DNA of 39,066 bases, from the NCBI GenBank assembly GCA_947451925.1, contig CANGAW010000027.1, positions 1 through 39,066 of the forward strand. Direction: 5' to 3'. The DNA is from Burkholderiales bacterium (GTDB lineage Bacteria > Pseudomonadota > Gammaproteobacteria > Burkholderiales > Burkholderiaceae_D). The notes below the pieces were generated by a model, which was not told the DNA's origin, searched no databases, and saw only the letters and a list, made by a program, of their open reading frames with translations. Positions 8,492 to 16,705 of this stretch are shown here, piece by piece. The translations under genes were made by a program, and so were the position numbers. Positions within the stretch are counted from its first letter, which is position 1; each line of letters opens with the position of its first letter.

Positions 8492-9244
8492 ATGAATGAC
8501 CAACAGTTACTGCGCTATTCGCGCCACATCCTGCTTGATGAAATTGGCATTGAAGGACAGGAAAAGCTGCTGGCCGCGCATGCGCTAATCATTGGCGCCG
8601 GTGGCCTTGGCTCGCCGGTGGCGCTGTATCTGGCCTCGGCCGGCATTGGCAGCATTACGCTGGTGGATGACGATACGGTCGACCTGACCAATTTGCAGCG
8701 ACAGATTTTGCACACTACCGATCGCGTCGGCCAGCCCAAGGCCTTGTCCGGCCAGACCACCTTGAATGCCATCAACCCGGACATTAACGTTCAGGCACTA
8801 TGCGAACGCGCAGAGGGCAACCGGCTGGCCGAACTGGTCGCCAGCGCCACCGTGGTGCTGGACTGCACCGATAATTTTCAGACGCGGCATGCGATCAATC
8901 GCGCTTGCGTTGCCGCTGGCGTGCCTTTGGTGTCCGGCGCGGCGATCCGTATGGACGGGCAAATTTCGGTATTCGATACGCGTCAGGACGACGCGCCCTG
9001 CTATGCCTGCTTGTTCCCGCCGGAGCAGCAGTTTGAAGAAGTACAGTGCTCCACCATGGGCGTGTTTGCGCCCTTGGTTGGCATCATCGGCACCATGCAG
9101 GCGGCAGAAGCATTGAAACTGGTGATGGGTATCGGCAGTTCGCTATCGAAGCGTTTATTGCTGCTCGACGCACGCGACATGGAATGGACCCGCATCGGTA
9201 CTACCCGCAATAGCGCCTGCACAGTGTGCGGCGAGCGCCACTAG
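8492..9244 (+). CDS. moeB: MoeB/ThiF-family E1-like adenylyltransferase
   Basis: About 250 residues from the ATG at 8492; the frame opens earlier at a GTG inside the upstream hairpin. It adenylates the C-terminal Gly of a ubiquitin-like sulfur carrier (MoaD or ThiS) in molybdopterin or thiamine synthesis. Visible motifs are RYSRHILLDEIG, the nucleotide-binding IIGAGGLGSPVA, LVDDDTVDLTNLQRQ, and two CxxC pairs (CYAC and CTVC) that bind structural zinc. MoeB and ThiF cannot be separated by sequence alone here, since neither pathway is nearby. It is convergent with slmA. Confidence 0.88.
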   Translation: MNDQQLLRYSRHILLDEIGIEGQEKLLAAHALIIGAGGLGSPVALYLASAGIGSITLVDDDTVDLTNLQRQILHTTDRVGQPKALSGQTTLNAINPDINVQALCERAEGNRLAELVASATVVLDCTDNFQTRHAINRACVAAGVPLVSGAAIRMDGQISVFDTRQDDAPCYACLFPPEQQFEEVQCSTMGVFAPLVGIIGTMQAAEALKLVMGIGSSLSKRLLLLDARDMEWTRIGTTRNSACTVCGERH

Positions 9245-9263
9245 CCAATACCGCAGGGCGCGC

Positions 9264-9839
9264 CTAGTCGAGCAAAATGGCGACCTGGGCAAACGCATCA
9301 TCGGAAGGACGCTGGCGGAAACCAGTTTTGGCAAAGCGATGCCAGCGACCCAGCACAAAAGACACCAGCACGGCTGCCAGCGCCGAGACGTGGATGTCCG
9401 ACATGCGTTGCTGGCTGGCAGACAACTTCAAAGCCTGCCGCAAGGCCAGTTCGACGCGCTCAACAAACTGATTCATGCGTTGCTGCAGCCTTTCGTCTTC
9501 GTTCACCAGCGCGTCTCCGATGAGCACCTTGGTCATGCCCGGATTTTGTTCGGCGAAATCCAGCAACATGAAGACGATGGTTCGCGTTTGTAATAAGCCG
9601 TTTTCTTCATGCTGACTGATCTGGTTGATCAGGCCAAAAACGGAGGACTCAATAAATTCAATCAAGCCTTCAAACATTTGCGCCTTGCTCGCGAAGTGCC
9701 GGTACAGGGCCGCTTCGGATACCTCTAGCCGGGCTGCCAGCGCAGCGGTGGTGATTTTTTCTGCCTTCGGATTTTCCAGCATGACGGCCAGCGTCTGCAG
9801 AATTTGTAATTTGCGTTCGCCCGGTTTCGTGGTTGCCAT
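9264..9839 (-). CDS. slmA: Nucleoid occlusion factor SlmA (TetR family)
   Basis: Encodes 191 residues with an N-terminal TetR-type helix-turn-helix (residues about 28-52, ITTAALAARLEVSEAALYRHFASK) and the SlmA-like C-terminal ligand/FtsZ-binding domain (LIEFIESSVFGLINQI). SlmA binds specific chromosomal sites and blocks FtsZ ring assembly over the nucleoid. The sequence lacks the divergent C-terminus typical of drug-efflux TetR repressors. The argB-nucleotidase-slmA order is common in betaproteobacteria and supports SlmA over a generic TetR call. Confidence 0.9.
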   Translation of the reverse strand: MATTKPGERKLQILQTLAVMLENPKAEKITTAALAARLEVSEAALYRHFASKAQMFEGLIEFIESSVFGLINQISQHEENGLLQTRTIVFMLLDFAEQNPGMTKVLIGDALVNEDERLQQRMNQFVERVELALRQALKLSASQQRMSDIHVSALAAVLVSFVLGRWHRFAKTGFRQRPSDDAFAQVAILLD

Positions 9840-9885
9840 AATAGTTTTAATTGGAGCAAGCTATCGGTATCAGTCTCTGGCTTAT

Positions 9886-10599
9886 TTACCGCAACACGCC
9901 GAGTTTATGCAGTTGTTTTGGTAATTGCCTCAGAGATTTTACTTTGACATTCACAAAAGCGGGGCGCGCCGCCGACACATTCAGATAACGCGTAGTCCAG
10001 ACGGTGCGTAAACCCAGAGATTTCGCCGCCTTCAGGTTTTGCACCGTGTCTTCCACTAGCACGCAGCGCGCGGGACTCAGCCGCTGTTTTGCCAGTATTT
10101 TATGCAGCAGCAGACGCGATGGTTTGGGGCGCAGCTGACGATGCACGTGCATAGACTCAATCGGCAGGTGCGCAGCGAAGTGCCGGTGCAAGCCCAAGTG
10201 CCGCAGCACCGCATGGGAGTAAGCGGCGGGCGCATTGGTGAGCAAGATTTTTTTGCCGGGCAAACGCTTCAACAGGCGGCCTATGCCACGCTCGGCGCGG
10301 ATCATCTGCGCCAAGTCATCAAAGCGATGCGCATCACGCAGAAAATCTTCGGCCCGCACCGCATGGTGCCGCATCATGCCCAACAGGGTTGCACCATAGC
10401 GCTGCCAGTAAGCCATGCGCACGGCATTGACTGCATCGGCATGCGCCGGCTTGGATTCGGCGTCGAGTACGCGCGCAATCAGCGCGTTCATGTTGGCATT
10501 AATGGCCGGGAAAATCGCATGCGACGCATCGTGCAGCGTGTTGTCCAGATCGAACAGCCAGGTCAGCTGCGGCCTGGCATGCGATGCGCGTCTATCCAC
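9886..10599 (-). CDS. HAD-superfamily pyrimidine 5'-nucleotidase
   Basis: Encodes 237 residues. HAD motif I is WLFDLDNTLHD (nucleophile and acid Asp pair). Motif II is KILLTNAPAAY. The lysine of motif III lies in the KPSRLL region, and motif IV is VLVEDTVQNLKAAKSLGLRTVW. This SDT1-like architecture is typical of bacterial pyrimidine 5'-nucleotidases acting on UMP/CMP-type substrates. Substrate preference is an inference from family. It is 23 bases downstream of argB and upstream of slmA. Confidence 0.88.
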   Translation of the reverse strand: MDRRASHARPQLTWLFDLDNTLHDASHAIFPAINANMNALIARVLDAESKPAHADAVNAVRMAYWQRYGATLLGMMRHHAVRAEDFLRDAHRFDDLAQMIRAERGIGRLLKRLPGKKILLTNAPAAYSHAVLRHLGLHRHFAAHLPIESMHVHRQLRPKPSRLLLHKILAKQRLSPARCVLVEDTVQNLKAAKSLGLRTVWTTRYLNVSAARPAFVNVKVKSLRQLPKQLHKLGVLR

Positions 10600-10622
10600 C
10601 GGTATCGTGTGAATTATGCGAA

Positions 10623-11522
10623 TTAATGTGAGCGGATCATGGTGCCGAAAGCCTGTTCGGTCAGCACTTCCAGCAGCAGGGAATGTTCGATGCGGCCATC
10701 AATGATATGCACGGTGTTGACGCCGGACTTGGCGGCATCGAGTGCCGATGAAATTTTCGGCAACATGCCGCCGGAGATGGTGCCGTCTTCAAACATTTCG
10801 TCAATCTCGCGCGCCGACAAGTCGGTCAGCAGATTGCCCTTCTTGTCGAGCACACCCGGAATATTGGTCATCATGATCAGTTTTTCGGCGCGCAGAATCT
10901 CGGCGATTTTGCCCGCGACCAGATCGGCATTGATGTTGTAGGCCTGGCCATCCTCGCCAAATCCGATCGGTGAAATGATGGGAATGAAAGCATCATCCTG
11001 CAAGGCCTTGACCACCGCCGGATTGATGCCGTCGATCTCGCCAACAAAACCGAGATCGAGAAACTGACCGGGGTTTTCTTTGTCCGGCATTTTCATTTTG
11101 CGCGCGCGAATCAGGCCGCCGTCCTTGCCGGTCAGGCCCACTGCCTGGCCGCCGTAGTGATTGATCAGCATCACGATATCCTGCTGCACTTCACCGCCCA
11201 ATACCCACTCCACCACTTCCATGGTTTCTTCGTCGGTAATGCGCATGCCCTGCACGAAGCTGCCCTGCTTGCCGATTTTTTTCAGCGCATTGTCGATCTG
11301 CGGGCCACCGCCATGCACCACCACCGGGTTCATGCCGACCAGCTTCAACAGAATCACGTCGCGCGCAAAGCCGTGCTTTAAGCGCTCTTCGGTCATCGCA
11401 TTGCCGCCGTATTTGACGACAATGGTCTTGCCATGAAATTTGCGGATATACGGCAGAGCCTCGGCCAGAATTTCGGCTTTGATCTGTGGAGAGACAGCAG
11501 CAGTGGGCAAATCAGCGTTCAT
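10623..11522 (-). CDS. argB: Acetylglutamate kinase
   Basis: About 299 residues from the ATG at 11522. The frame is open to 11606, but the extra residues are not family-like. It phosphorylates N-acetylglutamate, the second step of arginine synthesis. Conserved blocks are [20 protein letters not shown], the GLTGKDGGL and [16 protein letters not shown] motifs, and [18 protein letters not shown]. The N-terminal helix before the kinase core ([16 protein letters not shown]) is found in arginine-sensitive hexameric NAGK, so feedback inhibition is plausible. Confidence 0.97.
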   Translation of the reverse strand: MNADLPTAAVSPQIKAEILAEALPYIRKFHGKTIVVKYGGNAMTEERLKHGFARDVILLKLVGMNPVVVHGGGPQIDNALKKIGKQGSFVQGMRITDEETMEVVEWVLGGEVQQDIVMLINHYGGQAVGLTGKDGGLIRARKMKMPDKENPGQFLDLGFVGEIDGINPAVVKALQDDAFIPIISPIGFGEDGQAYNINADLVAGKIAEILRAEKLIMMTNIPGVLDKKGNLLTDLSAREIDEMFEDGTISGGMLPKISSALDAAKSGVNTVHIIDGRIEHSLLLEVLTEQAFGTMIRSH

Positions 11523-11644
11523 GGCTAGTCCAGAAAAAATTTGCTCAGATTTTACAGCGAAACCCCTTGGCATTTGCGCAAAATTATTCACGGCCATACA
11601 GCGCACTGCCCGACCCGCGCCACCCTTAAATTATCAATTCGCCA

Positions 11645-13072
11645 TCAATCGGCAGAGGGAAAGATATTCTTCCTGACCACCGCATGCACGCCCCAGTTAC
11701 CATCTACCACTTGGGTAATGCCGAAATCCACCGCAACAGCCATCAGTGAAATGGCCTCATCTTCATCCAGCGCCTGGGTCGTCATCAGGAAGTGGCGCAT
11801 CTTGTGATACGCGTCGCGCAATGCCAGATCAACCGAAGATTTGGTAAAAATTGTGCTCTGCGCGTCAGGCCCCAACTCAGCCAGATAATTGCTAACGCTA
11901 AAGCCATGCACCAGCCATTCCTCTGCGGTCTCCAGTAATGGCGACTGAACAGCCGCTAATGGCGTGCCGGGCAGATCGGCTTTTTTATGCAAAATGAATT
12001 GAAAGGTCCCGGTCAGTGAACATTCAATCGCTGTACCACATAACTCGGCATCACCTTGCGAGGCATGCGGATCACCCACTGTAAACAAGGCACCCGGCAC
12101 CGCCACCGGAAAGTACATCGTCGCACCTTTGCCGATACGCCAGTTATCGATATTGCCGCCGGTATAGCTGGGCGGGATCGATGAGACGCGTTCGGCTTCG
12201 GCCGGCGCCACACCAATAGTGCCAAAATGCGGCCGCACCGGCACGCGAATGTTTTTCAGCACATGATGATTTTTAACGATGCTCTGATGATCCACCTTCA
12301 CACCCGGGTAATCGATGGTGGCATGGACCACACCGAAAGGATCCGTTTGCGGCGTCCAGCGATAGTTATAAACAGCGCGCGCCCAATTGCGCTCGCCGCT
12401 GGCATCGACCTCATAAATGGTGATCACTTCGCGTTGCTTGGGTTCAGTCAGCGTATCGCCATAATGAAAACCCCAGTTCGCTGCCGCATTGCTGCCAAAT
12501 GTTTTTCCTTTATAAAGCGGGTTCGCACTCGGCCGCGGCACCACATCAACAATACGTACTTCAAGTACATCACCCGCTTCGGCGCCATGAATATGCACGG
12601 GGCCGGTGCAGATATGCACGCCCAGTCCACCGCCTGCACCAACTTTAGCGTCCATCGCTCCGGCGCCACGACGATTCACATTCTTGGTTTTTGCATCCCA
12701 GAAGAACACACTCTCGGCACCGGCGTCACCTTGCACCATGCGCTCGGCATCATCATTGGCGTGATGGGTCAGTGTCTCCATCGTCACAAAATCGCCTGAG
12801 TCAATTTTCACTACGGGGGTAGCCAGTTTGCTGAAGTATCCCCACAAAATTGTTTGCGCATTTACAGGGATGTAATGGTGCTGCACAGCGATTTTGACAG
12901 GTGCCGAAACGAGTGCCGCCGGCGTTGCAGAAGTGGCGTCATGCGCAGGCTCTTCGGGCGTCGGCAGTCCATGCAGCAAAGCGTGATGGGCTTCGTTAAA
13001 TTCTTCCTTGATGGCTGGCTCGGCATCTGTTTGATGATGAGAACAAGAGGGCCCGCATTGATGATTCTGCAT
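11645..13072 (-). CDS. Acetamidase/formamidase family protein, long form with Cys/His-rich N-terminus
   Basis: Encodes 475 residues. Family signature: PGALFTVGDPHASQGDAELCGTAIE, matching GDAHACQGDGEVCGTAVE in the shorter paralogue at 18146, plus HICTGPVHIHGAEAGDVLEVRIVDVVPR. It should hydrolyse formamide or a similar short amide to the acid and ammonia, in the cytoplasm (no signal peptide). The first 15 residues, MQNHQCGPSCSHHQ, form a Cys/His cluster that could bind metal and are not part of the catalytic core. It is read divergently from the transporter operon, so its promoter shares the 13073-13362 control region. No clear Shine-Dalgarno precedes the ATG. Whether the substrate is formamide, acetamide or another amide cannot be told. 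Confidence 0.88.
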   Translation of the reverse strand: MQNHQCGPSCSHHQTDAEPAIKEEFNEAHHALLHGLPTPEEPAHDATSATPAALVSAPVKIAVQHHYIPVNAQTILWGYFSKLATPVVKIDSGDFVTMETLTHHANDDAERMVQGDAGAESVFFWDAKTKNVNRRGAGAMDAKVGAGGGLGVHICTGPVHIHGAEAGDVLEVRIVDVVPRPSANPLYKGKTFGSNAAANWGFHYGDTLTEPKQREVITIYEVDASGERNWARAVYNYRWTPQTDPFGVVHATIDYPGVKVDHQSIVKNHHVLKNIRVPVRPHFGTIGVAPAEAERVSSIPPSYTGGNIDNWRIGKGATMYFPVAVPGALFTVGDPHASQGDAELCGTAIECSLTGTFQFILHKKADLPGTPLAAVQSPLLETAEEWLVHGFSVSNYLAELGPDAQSTIFTKSSVDLALRDAYHKMRHFLMTTQALDEDEAISLMAVAVDFGITQVVDGNWGVHAVVRKNIFPSAD

Positions 13073-13119
13073 GAGTGTGGTGTTTTAAAAGTGCGCGAAA
13101 AAAGTGCGGTTAAAAAAAA

Positions 13120-13147
13120 TATGCACCGACCTTCAGCAAGACACATA
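13120..13147 (-). other. Weak hairpin plus U8 in the formamidase leader
   Basis: Read leftward, 13147-13140 (UAUGUGUC) can pair with 13127-13120 (GGUGCAUA) through eight pairs, three of them G-U wobbles, and a run of eight U (13119-13112) follows at once. This is attenuator-like, but the stem is weak. Confidence 0.25.
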
Positions 13148-13171
13148 CCAAGATTTTTTTCGACTCCATTT

Positions 13172-13201
13172 TTTAAATCGATCAGAAAATAATTTTCACA
13201 A
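13172..13201 (-). promoter_or_regulatory. Candidate sigma70 promoter for the long formamidase gene
   Basis: Read leftward: -35 TTGTGA (13201-13196), 18-base spacer, -10 TTTAAA (13177-13172); each box matches 4 of 6 consensus bases. It would give a leader of roughly 90 nt. Its -35 lies only four bases from the -35 of the rightward promoter, a back-to-back arrangement. Confidence 0.4.
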
Positions 13202-13205
13202 AACG

Positions 13206-13234
13206 TTGACAACTAGAAACTCGATGCCTACTAT
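13206..13234 (+). promoter_or_regulatory. Sigma70 promoter of the amide uptake operon
   Basis: A perfect -35 TTGACA (13206-13211), a 17-base spacer and -10 TACTAT (13229-13234, 4 of 6). Start of transcription is expected near 13241, giving a leader of about 120 nt before the binding-protein ATG at 13363. A strong, apparently constitutive promoter in front of a terminator is what antitermination control needs. Confidence 0.7.
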
Positions 13235-13246
13235 CTGACTCAGGAA

Positions 13247-13280
13247 TTCCTTGTGCAAGACACAAATGTCGCACAGGGAA
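13247..13280 (+). promoter_or_regulatory. Leader stem-loop upstream of the attenuator
   Basis: TTCCTTGTGC (13247-13256) pairs with GCACAGGGAA (13271-13280) over ten pairs with one G-U. Inside it, GACA/TGTC pair around a CAAA loop. A smaller alternative, TTGTG-CAAGA-CACAA (13251-13265), competes with it. Such mutually exclusive structures next to a terminator suggest an antiterminator RNA target. I could not identify a clean pair of ANTAR-type hexaloops (A at 1, G at 4). Confidence 0.5.
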
Positions 13281-13288
13281 CCGGCGAT

Positions 13289-13329
13289 AAAGCCCATCCC
13301 GAGCACTTGCTCGGCGTGGGCTTTTTTTT
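13289..13329 (+). terminator. Intrinsic terminator in the leader (attenuator)
   Basis: AAAGCCCA (13289-13296) pairs with TGGGCTTT (13317-13324), and inside it CCGAGCA (13299-13305) pairs with TGCTCGG (13308-13314). The stem is about 15 pairs with only a T-G wobble and a C-C mismatch between the two blocks. Eight T follow (13322-13329), and a second T8 run begins at 13334. It lies downstream of the promoter and 33 bases before the first ORF, so it acts as an attenuator rather than as the end of a gene; the upstream gene is on the other strand. Confidence 0.85.
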
Positions 13330-13362
13330 CGTCTTTTTTTTGTGTTTATGTCCGGAGAAATC

Positions 13363-14586
13363 ATGAAACAAATGAAAAAATTTATTCTCGGTTGTGCGGT
13401 GTCGCTGCCGGTTTCGCTGTCTGTATTGGCTGCCGATCCGATCAAACTGGGTCTGTTGGAAGATGCGTCGGGCAATTTTGCGCTGGCCGTCATTCCTAAA
13501 ATTCACGCCACGCAATTAGCGGTCGAAGAAATCAATGCCAAGGGTGGTGTACTGGGTCGCCCGATCAAACTGATTCATTACGACACGCAGTCGGACAACA
13601 CAAAATTTCAGGAATTCGCCCGTCGTCTGATTCAGACCGACAAGCCCGATGTGATCTTTGGTGGTTACTCCAGCGCCTCGCGCGAAGCGATTCGTCCCAT
13701 CATGGACAAAGCCAAGCAGCTGTATTTTTATAACAATCAATATGAAGGCGGCGTCTGCGACAGCAACACTTTTGCCACCGGTGCCGTGCCTGAGCAGCAG
13801 TTCTCGACACTCGTGCCCTGGCTGATGCAGAAATACGGCAAAAAAGTTTATACGATTGCAGCCGACTATAACTTCGGCCAGATTTCGGCTGAATGGGTAC
13901 GTCAGATCGTAAAAGAAAATGGCGGCACCATGGTCGGTGAAGAATTCATCCCGCTGTCTGTGTCGCAATTTGGTCAGACCATTCAGAACATCCAGAAAGC
14001 CAAACCAGACTTTGTGATGACACTGTTGGTCGGCAATGTGCAGTCGGCTTATTTCGAACAGCAAGCTGCAGCAAATCTGAATCTGCCAATGGGCAGCTCG
14101 ATTCAGGTTGGTCAGGCTTATGAGCACAAGCGTTTTAAATCGCCAGCGCTCAAAGACATGTACGTCACCACCAACTACATCGAAGAAGTCAATTCGCCAG
14201 CCAGCAATGACTTCAAAAAACGCTTCAAGGCCAAGTTCCCGACCGAGCCCTACATCACCCAGGAAGCTGCCAATGCTTACAACGCTGTGTACCTGTACAA
14301 AGCAGCGGTTGAAAAAGCTCAGTCATCCAACATGATTGCTGTTCGCAAAGCGCTGGAAACCGGCGAGATCTGTACTGACGGCCCATCGGGCAAGGTCTGT
14401 ATCGATCCGAAAAGCCATCACGCCACTCACACCATGTATCTGGCCCATGTGCAAGGCGACCATACGATTGAATTTCCAAAAACCTGGAATGACATCAAGC
14501 CTTACTGGCTCGGCAATGCTGGCTGCAATCTGCCAGTGAAAGCGGACTATTCGCAATACACCCCATCAAGCCCGCCTAAGAAGTAA
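13363..14586 (+). CDS. fmdD: Periplasmic amide/urea-type ABC substrate-binding protein
   Basis: About 407 residues from the ATG at 13363, which follows GGAGAA at good spacing. The Sec signal peptide (MKQMKKF, then hydrophobic) is likely cleaved after VLA at residue 23. The mature protein is a type I periplasmic fold of the UrtA/FmdD/AmiC family: IKLGLLEDASG, AVEEINAKGGVLGRPI, YDTQSDN, VIFGGYSSASRE and LYFYNNQYEGG. Several Cys (Cys132 and those near the C-terminus) suggest disulfides. It should capture a short amide or urea and deliver it to the permeases encoded downstream. FmdD of Methylophilus is the closest functional model; the gene symbol is a family-based suggestion. Its cytoplasmic cousin is the AmiC-like protein at 20758. 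Confidence 0.9.
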   Translation: MKQMKKFILGCAVSLPVSLSVLAADPIKLGLLEDASGNFALAVIPKIHATQLAVEEINAKGGVLGRPIKLIHYDTQSDNTKFQEFARRLIQTDKPDVIFGGYSSASREAIRPIMDKAKQLYFYNNQYEGGVCDSNTFATGAVPEQQFSTLVPWLMQKYGKKVYTIAADYNFGQISAEWVRQIVKENGGTMVGEEFIPLSVSQFGQTIQNIQKAKPDFVMTLLVGNVQSAYFEQQAAANLNLPMGSSIQVGQAYEHKRFKSPALKDMYVTTNYIEEVNSPASNDFKKRFKAKFPTEPYITQEAANAYNAVYLYKAAVEKAQSSNMIAVRKALETGEICTDGPSGKVCIDPKSHHATHTMYLAHVQGDHTIEFPKTWNDIKPYWLGNAGCNLPVKADYSQYTPSSPPKK

Positions 14587-14612
14587 TTTCTGAATGCTTG
14601 CTTGTGCAGTAC

Positions 14613-14641
14613 AGGCAAGCCATCCACAAGATGGCTTGCCT
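14613..14641 (+). repeat. 12-bp perfect hairpin between binding protein and permease genes
   Basis: AGGCAAGCCATC (14613-14624), loop CACAA, GATGGCTTGCCT (14630-14641). No long U-run follows. It probably protects the upstream mRNA 3' end or causes partial termination, giving more binding protein than permease. Two imperfect 11-base direct repeats, CTCTGATTTAG and CTCTGATTTGG, follow at 14640-14661. Confidence 0.65.
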
Positions 14642-14680
14642 CTGATTTAGCTCTGATTTGGCTCTCTTGAAAGCCCTGCT

Positions 14681-15547
14681 ATGACACTACTCGCTACAGC
14701 CTATTCTTATCTGTACCAGTTCGGCGACTCCTTCGCCTACCTGACCTTGTCCTCGCTGGGACTAGCCATTATTTTCGGCATGATGGGTGTCATTAATCTG
14801 GCCCATGGCGAATTTGTCATGTGCGGCGCCTACGTCACCATCCTCAGCGCCAAAGCGGGTTTGCCGTTACCACTGGCCATGTTGGCCGGCGCTGTCAGCG
14901 CGGCCGCAGCCGGTGCGATTCTTGAGCGGCTGATTGTTCGCCATTTGTATAACCGCCTGTTCGACTCCATCGTCGCCACCTGGGCTGTGAGTCTGATTAC
15001 GCAGCAGGCGATGCTGATTTTTGCCGGCCCTTCAATCGAAGGACTATCGACACCTTTTCATTCCTTCGAATTTGGCGAGTATTCCTTCTCGACCTATCGT
15101 GCACTGCTACCGTTTTTCTCGATCGCGGTACTCGCAGCGCTGTATGGCCTGTTTTTCAAAACCAATTACGGCATCTATGCGCGTGCCACCATTCAGAACG
15201 CCCGCATGGCGCGCTGCCTGGGTTTGCGCACTTCGCGCATCTACACCATGACCTTTGCGCTCGGCGCAGGCCTGGCCGGTTTAGCCGGTGCCATCTATGC
15301 ACCAACCATTAGTGCCGTGCCAACCATGGGCAGCAGCTTTATCGTGCCGGCGTTTGTGACAGTTGTCACAGGTGGCGCCAATGTCTTGCAAGGGATCTTT
15401 CCGGCAGCCGGTTTCCTCGGCTTAATCCAGAGTGCCTTGTCCGCCAGTTACGGCCAGCTCGCCGGACAAATCGGTTTACTGCTGACCGTGATCGTCATCA
15501 TCCGCATGCTGCCCCAGGGTCTGGGCAGTCTGTTTAACCGCAAGTAA
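14681..15547 (+). CDS. Branched-chain/urea-type ABC transporter permease (LivH/UrtB-like)
   Basis: Encodes 288 residues with about eight hydrophobic helices. Motifs typical of LivH/UrtB permeases are SLGLAIIFGMMGVINLAHGEF near the N-terminus, YARATIQNARMARCLGLRTSRIY (the loop that contacts the ATPase), and GAGLAGLAGAIYAP followed by a FVTVVTGGANVLQGIF segment. UrtB proteins often carry a long N-terminal extension; this one lacks it and has the short LivH layout. It forms the inner-membrane channel with the next gene product. Substrate is inferred as amide from the context. Confidence 0.9.
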   Translation: MTLLATAYSYLYQFGDSFAYLTLSSLGLAIIFGMMGVINLAHGEFVMCGAYVTILSAKAGLPLPLAMLAGAVSAAAAGAILERLIVRHLYNRLFDSIVATWAVSLITQQAMLIFAGPSIEGLSTPFHSFEFGEYSFSTYRALLPFFSIAVLAALYGLFFKTNYGIYARATIQNARMARCLGLRTSRIYTMTFALGAGLAGLAGAIYAPTISAVPTMGSSFIVPAFVTVVTGGANVLQGIFPAAGFLGLIQSALSASYGQLAGQIGLLLTVIVIIRMLPQGLGSLFNRK

Positions 15548-15559
15548 TCGGAGCGCATC

Positions 15560-16648
15560 GTGGAATCTTCACCTTCAATCATGAATGGCCCGGCCAATCG
15601 ACTGGCCAGCGGGCCTGCTACCGAAGCCGGGCTGTTGAAAAAAATATTTGGCACGCGGCTCGATGGTCCGGTTGATCTGACTCTGATCCTGATCGGCGCC
15701 TGTTTCTTTCTGCCTGCCATTCTGAGCGAAGCCGGCATCAGTAACCTGGCTTACTGTCTGGTCTGGACCTTTGCTGCCATCGGGCTGTCTGCAATGTGGG
15801 GTTACGGCGGCATTCTTTCTTTCGGGCAGACCGCGTTCTTTGGTCTGGCCGGTTACGCCTACGGCATTTTCACCATCAATCTGGGTGAATCACCGGCAGC
15901 CACCTGGGGCGGCGTGTTAACGGGTCTGCTCTTGTGCGTGGCCCTGGCTGCACTGCTGGGCTATATGATTTTTTACGGCGGCATTAAAGAAGTGTTTATT
16001 GGCATCGTTACCTTGTCGGTGACGCTGGTGCTGGAAACCTTCATGGCGCAAACCGCCGGTCCGCAATGGGCCATCGGCAGCGCGCGTCTGAATGGCTTTA
16101 ACGGTATGTCGGCGATGCCCTCGCTGGTATTACCCAGCTTTGCGGCCGAGCCGATTCTGCTCGAAGGCACCAACTTTTATTTTCTGGTGCTGGCAATGCT
16201 GGCTGGCGTGTATTTCATCACCCGCAAACTGCTGAACTCTTCGTTTGGACTGACGCTGGAATCGATACGCGAAAATCCGCATCGCGCCGAAATGCTGGGC
16301 ATTGATATCCGTCGCTATCAACTGGCCATCTTTGTTTTCGGCAGCACGCTCGGAGGCCTGTCGGGTATTTTGTACACCGTCTGGGGCTCTTACATCACAC
16401 CGTCTTCGATGGGTCTGACTGCTGCTGCGATGCCCATCATCTGGGTCGCAACAGGCGGTCGCAAAAGCCTCTCGGGCGTCATTATCGCCACCGTTGCCCT
16501 ACTCAATTTGTCGCAGGAACTGGCCGCTTACGGCAGTCAGTATGCGCTGGTGCTGATGGGCGTGATTCTGTTGTTTGTAGTGATGGCAACGCCGCAGGGA
16601 CTGATCCCTACCGTCAGGGAACAACTGGGCAAGCTGTTTGGGCGTTAA
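15560..16648 (+). CDS. Branched-chain/urea-type ABC transporter permease (LivM/UrtC-like)
   Basis: Encodes 362 residues from a GTG start preceded by GGAG. The N-terminal 35 residues are hydrophilic; about ten membrane helices follow. LivM/UrtC hallmarks are WGYGGILSFGQTAFFGLAGYAYG, SFGLTLESIRENPHRAEMLGID (ATPase coupling loop) and GSTLGGLSGILYTVWGSYITP. It pairs with the permease encoded 12 bases upstream as the heterodimeric channel. Its length and motifs are closer to UrtC than to amino-acid LivM, which agrees with an amide or urea substrate. Confidence 0.9.
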   Translation: MESSPSIMNGPANRLASGPATEAGLLKKIFGTRLDGPVDLTLILIGACFFLPAILSEAGISNLAYCLVWTFAAIGLSAMWGYGGILSFGQTAFFGLAGYAYGIFTINLGESPAATWGGVLTGLLLCVALAALLGYMIFYGGIKEVFIGIVTLSVTLVLETFMAQTAGPQWAIGSARLNGFNGMSAMPSLVLPSFAAEPILLEGTNFYFLVLAMLAGVYFITRKLLNSSFGLTLESIRENPHRAEMLGIDIRRYQLAIFVFGSTLGGLSGILYTVWGSYITPSSMGLTAAAMPIIWVATGGRKSLSGVIIATVALLNLSQELAAYGSQYALVLMGVILLFVVMATPQGLIPTVREQLGKLFGR

Positions 16649-16705
16649 GGCGCCGCCCGGCCATCCAAGTCTGACCACGACCCCTAAGCTGAAGAAAGAA
16701 TTTCC

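Noticed and set aside
13112..13130. Shared A-run plus TGCACCGAC with the 3' end of amiR (22550-22568)
   Set aside because: The match is nine bases next to an A-run, with different functions in the two places (leader versus codons); likely chance.
13251..13499. Possible leader peptide or small ORF over the attenuator
   Set aside because: The frame runs through the terminator and into the binding-protein gene out of frame, with no ribosome-binding site; no Trp-style or regulatory codon run is seen.
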